In this document: positions 14,800 through 21,414 of the stretch, in pieces
How the letters are laid out: each line of letters starts with the position of its first letter
Position numbering within the stretch: the first letter of the stretch is position 1
Source: Neoluteolibacter marinus
GTDB taxonomy: Bacteria; Verrucomicrobiota; Verrucomicrobiia; Verrucomicrobiales; Akkermansiaceae
DNA: 64,000 nucleotides
Direction: 5' to 3'
Assembly (NCBI RefSeq): GCF_014904755.1
Contig: NZ_JACZFQ010000033.1
Coordinates: forward strand, 20,562-84,561
Position numbers and translations under genes: made by a program
Notes under the pieces: model-generated
Seen by the model: the letters and a program-made list of their open reading frames with translations, nothing else
Told to the model about the DNA's origin: nothing
Database searches by the model: none

Positions 14800-16003
14800 C
14801 GTTCTGGGTGGCGAGGGCGTCCATCAGGTAGCGGGCCGGGCGGAAATTCTCGATCAGGATCTCGTCCTGGTCGCCGCGCTTCATGCGGACCTGGCGGATG
14901 TTGAAGTTCGGCGTCTTGTGCGGCGCGAACAGGATGTCGTCGTGGGTCGAGTTCTCGTGCTTCTTGAACATGTCCGGGACGATGTCGCCGCCGAGATGGT
15001 CGTCGCGGCCGGTGGCAAGGTGGCAGGTGCCGAGGACCTTCTCGTCCTGGATGTCGGCGTAGGAAACCGGCAGCACCTGGGTGCCGAAGCCGAGTTCACC
15101 GAGGGTGCCGGTCATCGGGTCGTCCTGCAGGCGGGCGTTGTGGGCGTCGATGGTGGCCTGGTTTCCTTCGATCAGCTCGGACTTGATGATGTTGCGGTTT
15201 TCCACGGTCAGCACGCCGAGCGTGCCGTCCTCGTATTTCATCGGGAAGTGGCCGCGGGCATCGCGCGGGACGAAGTAGACCTCGCCGGCCGGCAGGTTGG
15301 CGATGTCGGGCTTCTCGCCCTGGCAGAGGCCGTGCGACTTCTGGGCTTCCTGTCCGCCGAGGCCGAGCCAGGCGGTGATCACCCGGCCGTCCTCAAGTTC
15401 GAAGTCGATCTCGACCTCGTCGGCGCCGGTCATCGCGAGGCGCATCTTCTCGGCGTCGGTGGAGACTTCCTGGTAGTCGACCGCGAGGCCGGAGCCGAGG
15501 ATGATGTCATTGACGCCGTGGAGGGTGGCGCCGCGGAAGCCGTGGACCTTGCACTTCGCGGTCAGCGGCGCGGTGGCCGAGAAGGTGGAAATGCAGAGGA
15601 TGAGGTCGTAGTGGGGATAAATGTCGGCCTCGAGCGAAAGCTGGCGGCCGTCGGTGTCCCAGACCTCGTCCTCGAGATCGAGGTTCGAGCCGTGGGTGCA
15701 CTTGTAGGCGAGCATCTCGCCGCCGCTCATGCCGAGCTTCTCCAGCCCGCCGTTGCGGAGGCCGAGGTAGAAGGCCTCGTGGGCCTTCTTCTGCACGGGG
15801 AAGCCCTCCTGTTGGAGGAAATTGAAATCCTTGATGAGTTCCGCCGGCTCGTCGAAGTCGGTGAGGATGCAGACCCGGCATCCCTGGGTCGGCTTGAACA
15901 CGGTGCCGAGCAGGCGGACCAGGTCGAAGGGCGGGAACTCGCGCTTCTCGGGGTGCAGCAGGATGTCCTCTGCCAGGTATGAGGGGAGGCTTGCGGTGGG
16001 CAT
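14792..16003 (-). CDS. M29-family aminopeptidase-like protein
   Basis: The 403-residue protein resembles the M29 aminopeptidase T/AmpS group. LPAGEVYFVPRDARG matches the family's 'N-x-P-x-GEV' stretch. LGELGFGTQ, then EKVLGTCHLATGRDDHLGG and THDDILF, match the C-terminal metal-binding block (ELGIGTN, EKxxGTxHxAxG, HxD). The N-terminal two thirds contain several cysteines (GCRVCIL, YKC) and a DLILCISTFSATAPLTAKCK region. Overall divergence from canonical M29 enzymes is high, so peptidase activity is plausible but unproven. It is the first gene of the operon with cupin and methyltransferase. The start MPTASLP (16003) is preferred to an ATG at 16039. Confidence 0.75.
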   Translation of the reverse strand: MPTASLPSYLAEDILLHPEKREFPPFDLVRLLGTVFKPTQGCRVCILTDFDEPAELIKDFNFLQQEGFPVQKKAHEAFYLGLRNGGLEKLGMSGGEMLAYKCTHGSNLDLEDEVWDTDGRQLSLEADIYPHYDLILCISTFSATAPLTAKCKVHGFRGATLHGVNDIILGSGLAVDYQEVSTDAEKMRLAMTGADEVEIDFELEDGRVITAWLGLGGQEAQKSHGLCQGEKPDIANLPAGEVYFVPRDARGHFPMKYEDGTLGVLTVENRNIIKSELIEGNQATIDAHNARLQDDPMTGTLGELGFGTQVLPVSYADIQDEKVLGTCHLATGRDDHLGGDIVPDMFKKHENSTHDDILFAPHKTPNFNIRQVRMKRGDQDEILIENFRPARYLMDALATQNDV

Positions 16004-16057
16004 GGTCCCGAAAATTAGGAGTGAAGCCCGAACGCGCAAGGGGAGTTTTCCCCGCTG

Positions 16058-16516
16058 TCAGCCATTGCCGAGGTCCATGCCCTTGTCGCGCATGTCCTGG
16101 AGCACCGAGCTCATGTCGTCGAGCGACTCCCACAGCTCGCGGACCACGAACAGCGGCGCCCCGGCCCGCACGGCGACCGCGATGCAGTCGCTGGGCCGCG
16201 CGTCGAGTTCGACGATCTTGCGCTCCATGATCTCGTTCTGGGCGTCGAGGATGAGGCGGGCGTAGTAGATTTCCTGCTCCATGGCGACGATGACGGCGCG
16301 GCTCACCTGGGCGCCGAACGCCTGCAGCGTGAGCAGGTAGAGGTCGTGGGTCAGCGGCCGCGGCGGCGTCTCGCCGGCGAGCGCGGAATTGATCGAGGCG
16401 CCGATGGCGAGGTCGATGTAGAAGACGATCGATTTGTTGCCGTCGCCCAGGAACACGGCGCAGCCGGCGGGAGTGGGGAGCAGGGCGATGGGTTCGACGC
16501 GGACAAGATCGGGCAC
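16058..16516 (-). CDS. Bifunctional nuclease (DUF151) family protein
   Basis: The 152-residue protein belongs to the DUF151/bifunctional nuclease family. Its family phrases are VRVEPIAL at the start, FLGDGNKSIVFYIDLAIGASI, RPLTHDLYLLTLQAFGA, IYYARLILDAQ and LDARPSDCIAVAVRAGAPLFV. A DxRPSDxIAxAxR core is the best marker. The GTG at 16516 is preceded by a good GAGAAAGG site at proper spacing and gives the normal family N-terminus, whereas an ATG at 16684 would add an unrelated leader. It is divergent from the purple-acid-phosphatase-like gene. Confidence 0.88.
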   Translation of the reverse strand: MPDLVRVEPIALLPTPAGCAVFLGDGNKSIVFYIDLAIGASINSALAGETPPRPLTHDLYLLTLQAFGAQVSRAVIVAMEQEIYYARLILDAQNEIMERKIVELDARPSDCIAVAVRAGAPLFVVRELWESLDDMSSVLQDMRDKGMDLGNG

Positions 16517-16627
16517 GTGGCCTTTCTCGCCCGGTCGTCCGTGGAATCCAAGATGAAAGCGGCGAAGGCATGGATCCTTGCAAAATCCGGGTGTCTGGCG
16601 ACGTTCCTGCCCGCCATGGAAATCCCG

Positions 16628-17599
16628 ATGACGCGCCGGCGGGCGCTCAAGACCCTGTTTTGCTCGAGCGCCTTGCTGGGGCACGGTCCGGAGTTGTTCG
16701 GCCAGTCGCGGCCGGCGGCCGGCAGCCTCGACCTGCTGGCGCTGGGGGATTTCGGCACCGGTGACGAACGCCAGAAGGCGGTGGCTCGCGGGATGGCCCG
16801 CTATGCCGCCGGCCTCGGTAAGAAGCCCGACGGCGTGATGTTCCTGGGTGACAATTTCTACGGCGCCATGCCCGGCGGCCTGACCTCAAAGCGCTGGATG
16901 GAAGGCTATTCGCAGATGTATCCGGCCAAGGATTTCCCGGGGCCGTGCTGGGCGATTTTCGGCAACCATGACTACCACGACAACCGCGGCGGCGAGCTGG
17001 TGCAGCTCGGCTACGCCAAGTCCTTGAATCGCCGGACCCGCTGGACCTGTCCCGCCAAGTTCTACCGCGTCGATTTCCCGGAACTCACGATGCTGATGCT
17101 GGACACCAACTGGGAGTCCATCAACCGCCGCGTGCACGGCGACAACCGCCCGTGCTGGATGCAGGAGGACGAGCGCGAGGCCCAGCTGCTGTGGCTGGAG
17201 AAGGAATTGGCCTCGGAGCGGGCGCCGTTCACGATCGTCGCCGGCCATCACCCGATCTATTCCGACGCCAACCACGGCGACACGCCGGAGCTCGTCGCAA
17301 CCCTCGGCCCCCTGCTCGAGAAGCACGGCGTCCACGCCTATTTCTGCGGCCACGACCACGATCTCCAGCACATGGAGCTGGAGGGCCTGCGCACCTCGTT
17401 CGTGCTCTCCGGCGGCGGCGGTGCCCGCCTTTACGACTCCGCCGAAGCCAGGGCCGGCTCGACGGTCCTCGACGTCCACGGTTTCACCCACCTCTCGGTC
17501 CGCGGCGGGGAAATGACGATCCGCCACGTCGATCCGAACGGCAAGATCGTCCACGCCTTCACCAAGGGCGTGAACCACGACTGGAAGATTCTCGCGTGA
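16628..17599 (+). CDS. Tartrate-resistant/purple acid phosphatase-like metallophosphoesterase
   Basis: The 323-residue protein starts with a Tat-like leader (MTRRRALKTLFCSSALLG). All five metallophosphoesterase blocks are visible: ALGDFGTGD, VMFLGDNFYG, AIFGNHDYHDN, IVAGHHPIYS and FCGHDHDLQHM. The Tyr after GDN (GDNFY) is the residue that gives purple acid phosphatases their colour, so a small PAP (ACP5-like) is likely, acting on phosphomonoesters outside the cytoplasm. ATG 16616 (MEIPM) is an alternative start. It is divergent from the DUF151 gene and 36 bp before dinB. Confidence 0.88.
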   Translation: MTRRRALKTLFCSSALLGHGPELFGQSRPAAGSLDLLALGDFGTGDERQKAVARGMARYAAGLGKKPDGVMFLGDNFYGAMPGGLTSKRWMEGYSQMYPAKDFPGPCWAIFGNHDYHDNRGGELVQLGYAKSLNRRTRWTCPAKFYRVDFPELTMLMLDTNWESINRRVHGDNRPCWMQEDEREAQLLWLEKELASERAPFTIVAGHHPIYSDANHGDTPELVATLGPLLEKHGVHAYFCGHDHDLQHMELEGLRTSFVLSGGGGARLYDSAEARAGSTVLDVHGFTHLSVRGGEMTIRHVDPNGKIVHAFTKGVNHDWKILA

Positions 17600-17635
17600 C
17601 CCCGGGGCCGCCCGTGGCATCGTGGCGGCGGCCGC

Positions 17636-18670
17636 ATGCGCAAGATCGTCCACATCGACATGGATTGCTTCTACGCGGCGATCGAGGAGCGTGAAGATCC
17701 CTCGCTGCGCGGCAAGCCGGTCGGCGTGGCCGGAAGCAGCCGCCGCGGGGTCCTGACCACCGCGAACTACGAGGCGCGGAAGTTCGGCTGCCGCTCGGCG
17801 ATGCCGGTGTTCAAGGCGCTCGAACTTTGCCCCCGGCTGGTGCTGGTGCCGGTGCGCTTCGACCTCTATCGCTCGGAGAGCGCCAGGATCCGCGCGATCT
17901 TCGGGCGCTTCACGGAACGGATCGAGCCGCTGTCGCTCGACGAAGCCTACCTCGACCTGTCGCATCTCCGGACCTCGGCGGCCGCCGTGGCGCGGGAAAT
18001 CCGCACCCAGATCCGCGAGGAAACGGGGCTCACCGCGTCGGCCGGCATCGGCCCTAACAAGCTGATCGCGAAGATCGCCAGCGACTGGAACAAGCCCGAC
18101 GGCCAGCACGAGGTCGGTCCCGACGGGGTGGCTGCCTTCATGCAAGACCTGCCGGTCGGCAAGCTGTGGGGCGTCGGCGGGAAGATGCGAGCCCGGCTGG
18201 AAGCCCTCGGCGTGAGCACCTGCGGCGACCTGCAGCGCTTCGACAAAATCGAGATGGCCCGGCGATTCGGCCGCTGGGGGCTCGAGCTGTGGGAATTGTG
18301 CCGGGGGATCGACGCCCGCGAGGTCGAGTCCGAGCGGATCCGCAAGTCGGTCAGCAGTGAAAACACATTCACCGAGAACCTGACGACGCTGGAGGACCTG
18401 CGGCCGCCGATGCACTCCATGTTGGAAGGCCTCGCGGAGGATGTCGCCCGCCACGACGACCGCGAGATCCGCTCGCTGGTGGTGAAGATGAAGTTCGCGG
18501 ATTTCACCCGCACCACGGCGGAACGGGCGAATGCGGTCCTTGATGCCAACATCTTCGAGACCTTGCTGGCGGAGGCCTGGCAGCGCGGCGAAGGCAAGCC
18601 GGTGCGCTTGTTGGGCGTCGGCGTGCGCTTCCGCGACCCGGAGGAAAAGCAGCAGCTCGAGCTGCTTTGA
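17636..18670 (+). CDS. dinB: DNA polymerase IV (Y-family)
   Basis: The 344-residue error-prone polymerase bypasses lesions and extends mismatched ends. Catalytic acids are in VHIDMDCFYAAIE (D8, D10) and LSLDEAYLD (D102, E103). The fingers contain TTANYEARKFGCRSAMP, the thumb has helix-hairpin-helix motifs (LWGVGGKMRARLEALG), and the little finger ends with LLGVGVRF. The C-terminus EEKQQLELL resembles the beta-clamp-binding peptide QLxLF, here QLELL. No lexA-like operator was recognised upstream. Confidence 0.95.
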   Translation: MRKIVHIDMDCFYAAIEEREDPSLRGKPVGVAGSSRRGVLTTANYEARKFGCRSAMPVFKALELCPRLVLVPVRFDLYRSESARIRAIFGRFTERIEPLSLDEAYLDLSHLRTSAAAVAREIRTQIREETGLTASAGIGPNKLIAKIASDWNKPDGQHEVGPDGVAAFMQDLPVGKLWGVGGKMRARLEALGVSTCGDLQRFDKIEMARRFGRWGLELWELCRGIDAREVESERIRKSVSSENTFTENLTTLEDLRPPMHSMLEGLAEDVARHDDREIRSLVVKMKFADFTRTTAERANAVLDANIFETLLAEAWQRGEGKPVRLLGVGVRFRDPEEKQQLELL

Positions 18671-18678
18671 GCGGCCGC

Positions 18679-19188
18679 TCAGCGGGCCAGGAACTTGCGC
18701 GACTGGACGACGTATTTCTCGGCCCAGGTCTTCACCTTCGCCTGCTCGTCGGCGGACAGGGTGCGCACCACTTTCGCCGGGGACCCGAGCACCAGCGAGC
18801 CGGGCGGGATCACCGTGCCCCCGGTCACCAGGGCGCCGGCCCCGATGATCGAGCGCTCGCCGATCTCGGCGCCGTCGAGCACGATGGCGCCCATGCCGAC
18901 CAGCACCTCGTCCCTCACCGTGCAGGCATGGAGGATGGCGGAATGGCCGACGGTCACCAGTTCGCCGAGGTAGGTGCCGTGGTCGTCCGAGAGGTGGATC
19001 ACGGCATTGTCCTGCACGTTCGAGCGCGGGCCGATCACGATCTCGTTGATGTCGCCGCGGACGGTGGCGTTGTACCAGACGCTGCTTTCCTCGCCGAGGG
19101 TGACGCGGCCGATCACATCGGCGCTGCCCGCGACAAAGGCGGAGCTGGCGATCCGCGGTGCGATTCCTTCGTAGAGCTCGATGGCCAT
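18679..19188 (-). CDS. Gamma-class carbonic anhydrase/acetyltransferase-like (left-handed beta-helix)
   Basis: The 169-residue protein has a hexapeptide-repeat left-handed beta-helix of the YrdA/CaiE/gamma-carbonic anhydrase group. It shows SSVWYNATVRGDINEIVIG, then NVQDNAVIHLSDDHG and VTVGHSAILHACTV, which provide the three zinc histidines (in VIH, VGH and LHA). GMGAIVLDGAEIG and GSPAKVVR complete the fold. Residue pattern RGD...QD...H..H...H is typical. Members bind Zn or Fe, and activity in CO2 hydration is variable. It converges on dinB with eight bases between stops. Confidence 0.9.
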   Translation of the reverse strand: MAIELYEGIAPRIASSAFVAGSADVIGRVTLGEESSVWYNATVRGDINEIVIGPRSNVQDNAVIHLSDDHGTYLGELVTVGHSAILHACTVRDEVLVGMGAIVLDGAEIGERSIIGAGALVTGGTVIPPGSLVLGSPAKVVRTLSADEQAKVKTWAEKYVVQSRKFLAR

Positions 19189-19444
19189 GACGCCGCGGAG
19201 TGTGAGGGCGACGGGCGGACGTGGCGAGGCCGATTCCCCGCCGCGATGGCGGATCCGTCACGGGGCGGTGCTGGTGCGTGATTCCACGATGGCGATGCTT
19301 ACAGGTTTACCCGCAGGGGCCGGATGAATCGCTGGACAGCGCGGGCAATCACGCGGACAAGTCGGAGTCGGCAATCAACCGCGCTGGAACGTCTTCCTTG
19401 ACGCCGGGGCTCGGGGCGTTTGGTTTCCGCCCTTCCGGAAATCC

Positions 19445-20263
19445 ATGCGCTCCTGTCTCATTGTCCTCGGAATCTTCGTGCTAGCGATCGGCCTGCGATC
19501 GGCACGCAGGGCCGTATGGCGGAAACTCGGGGCGCTGATGTTCCTCGTCGCGAGCTTCCTGGCCTTCTACTACCTCACGGGAAGCCACTGGGGCGGCTTG
19601 ATCGGGGTGGCGCTGTGGTTCTTCCTGCCGTGGATCGAGCTGCTGACCCGGATCCGCCGGATGCGCCTGCCGATGGAGAACCGCCTGCGCAGCGGCGAGG
19701 TGCCCGACCCGGCGTTCTTTCCCAACGCGGTCGAGGCGACCGGGGCGATGGAGGAGGCCGGGTTCGAGCATGTCGACGACTGCGGCTGGGAATGGGGCGG
19801 CATGAAGCAGTTCTTCCGCCTCTTCTGGCATCCCGAGGAGCGGGCGGTGAGCGCGGTTTGCCTCTGCGAGCAGGGCGACGTCGCCTTCGCCTTCATCTCG
19901 GTGACCTCGCGCGACGATGCCGGCAGGTTGTGGCGGACCACCAACTTCCCGTTTTCCGCGACCTTGAAGTGTCCGCCGCAGATGCGCTGGAACCACGTCC
20001 CCTGCGAGCGCAACTGCTTTCACCAGATCCTCCGCGACCACCATGAATTCCTGCGCAAGGCGGGCGTCCGTGCGGATGCCCTGCGCGTTCCGGACCCCGA
20101 GCTGATCGAGGACTCGATCGAGGCCGAGATGAAGACCCAGATCCGCCACAACCTCGAAGCGGGAATCATCCGCGAAACCGGGGACGGCTTTTTCGAATAT
20201 TCGTTCCGCGGGCTACTGTTCCTCTGGGGGCAATTCATCAAGGACATGGTGCGGCTGTGCTGA
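19445..20263 (+). CDS. Hypothetical membrane protein
   Basis: The 272-residue protein has two to three N-terminal helices (residues 4-18, 29-45 and 50-64), the second pair around ALMFLVASFLAFYYLTG and GGLIGVALWFFLPWIELL. A cytoplasmic domain of about 200 residues follows with no motif recognised, containing GWEWGGMKQFFRLFWHPEERAVSAV and an RETGDGFFEYSFRGLLFLWG end. The C-terminal hydrophobic patch may associate with membrane. Similar architecture occurs in Verrucomicrobial unknowns. The 255-bp gap before it (from 19189) is a divergent promoter region in which no clear promoter was found. Confidence 0.7.
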   Translation: MRSCLIVLGIFVLAIGLRSARRAVWRKLGALMFLVASFLAFYYLTGSHWGGLIGVALWFFLPWIELLTRIRRMRLPMENRLRSGEVPDPAFFPNAVEATGAMEEAGFEHVDDCGWEWGGMKQFFRLFWHPEERAVSAVCLCEQGDVAFAFISVTSRDDAGRLWRTTNFPFSATLKCPPQMRWNHVPCERNCFHQILRDHHEFLRKAGVRADALRVPDPELIEDSIEAEMKTQIRHNLEAGIIRETGDGFFEYSFRGLLFLWGQFIKDMVRLC

Positions 20264-20280
20264 TCGCCGGGTCGTGTGGC

Positions 20281-20985
20281 CTAGCGGTCGGTGCCGTCGT
20301 CCGCCGGTCTGCCGTCGTTCGCAATTCGTTCCGTTTCCTCGAGGAACGCCTTCAAGAAGGCGGCTTGCTCTTCGAGAATCTCGACCGGGCCTGCATCCAA
20401 CTTTGCGACCGGCTTGAATCGGTGTCCCGTGTGACTTTCCAAGCTATCCACCACTCTTCGCATGTTGAGATACCAGTAGGAAATCAGCAGGTCTCTTTGC
20501 CCGGGTTTCTTCAGGTCGAGCGGAGGCTCGGCAACGGGAAGATCAGCCTCGTCATCCAGCATGGCCATTTCCTCCGGCTCGATTCGGAGTAGCGGTTTCG
20601 CTTTTCCGTCGATCTTGATCTGCCATCGAAGCTTCGAGGTATTGCACATTTGATCGATGGCTCGCGCGAAGGAAATGGAAGCAGATTCAAAAGTCACACT
20701 GGGCTCCTCCCAATCACCCGGCCGAAACGGGTCGTCGCTGCTGAAGCGGGGCACAATTTCGAAATCCACCAGGTTCACTTCACCATCCGGCCCTTTTGCC
20801 CGCAGATGGGCAACGGCATCCGGGAGCGGTTGGTTTTGAATCCTCACGTCCTTCAGGACGATCCGGTCCATTTGCTCCACGGTCCGCGCTTTGGCCGCAT
20901 AATCTTCGGCCAGCGAAGTGAAAGGTTCTTCGTCTCCGCGCAGGGGACTCAGCAGAAGAAGGGTGGCGAGGGTTGTCGTTTTCAT
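20281..20985 (-). CDS. Secreted STN/secretin-N-like hypothetical protein
   Basis: The 234-residue protein has a short signal peptide (MKTTTLATLLLLSPLRG) and a domain whose layout recalls the STN (secretin and TonB N-terminus) fold. IVLKDVRIQNQPLPDAVAHL is followed by VTFESASISFARAIDQMCNTSKLRW, where in STN domains a beta strand and two helices follow the words about 'VSLxxxxxxLxEALxxLxxxxGL'. This is a resemblance only. It is common in Verrucomicrobial secreted proteins of unknown function. Base composition is less GC-biased than the flanking genes, as in the neighbouring RCC1 gene. It converges on the preceding membrane protein gene. Confidence 0.6.
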   Translation of the reverse strand: MKTTTLATLLLLSPLRGDEEPFTSLAEDYAAKARTVEQMDRIVLKDVRIQNQPLPDAVAHLRAKGPDGEVNLVDFEIVPRFSSDDPFRPGDWEEPSVTFESASISFARAIDQMCNTSKLRWQIKIDGKAKPLLRIEPEEMAMLDDEADLPVAEPPLDLKKPGQRDLLISYWYLNMRRVVDSLESHTGHRFKPVAKLDAGPVEILEEQAAFLKAFLEETERIANDGRPADDGTDR

Positions 20986-21414
20986 GGATCAAGCGCGATT
21001 CTGGCATCACAGATATCGGAATCGAGAGATTTGTGGTTCCCGGATCCCGCGATGTTTTCGGCGATGAACTTCGGGTGGGAGTCGGTGCTTGGCCGCGGCA
21101 AGTCCCCATTGGGAAATCGGCTGTTCGTAGGCCGAGGGCCGCCGCATCGGAAATCCATCGACGTGTGAGCGGCTGAAAGAGGAGAGTGCCAACGTGTTTT
21201 TCCCGATCAGCGACGACGACCGCCGCCTCTTGCATCCGGCGTGGGTGAGCATCGGCTTGCTGGCCGCGAACGTGGCCTTGTTCCTGTAGTGGTGGGTTGA
21301 TGCGGATTTCGACCACGCAGAAATGTTATCTGTCTTGTGTGGTAAATGAAAATGCCTTGTGGCAGGTCGAATGGCTGCCCAAGTTGAGGATGTCTTGACC
21401 CATCCCCCCTATCA
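20986..21414. other. Long intergenic region with degraded rhomboid fragment
   Basis: This is the only gap over 300 bases in the window. It holds a 31-codon fragment copied from the 5' end of the rhomboid gene (21193-21288). The 207 bases before it and the 126 after it show no open frame, hairpin or promoter that I can defend. The final stretch leads to the RCC1 gene start at 21415. Confidence 0.7.
21193..21288 (+). pseudogene. Truncated duplicate of the rhomboid protease 5' end
   Basis: From GTG 21193 the frame reads 31 residues (VFFPISDDDRRLLHPAWV and onward to LAANVALFL) and stops at TAG 21286-21288. It matches residues 1-31 of the intact rhomboid gene at 24280 with about four base changes in 93. 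The intact gene has TGG (Trp) where this copy has TAG. After the stop, weak similarity appears to continue for about 30 bases and then ends. It has its own AGGAGAG ribosome site. It is most likely a duplication remnant; a 31-residue peptide cannot be excluded. Confidence 0.85.
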
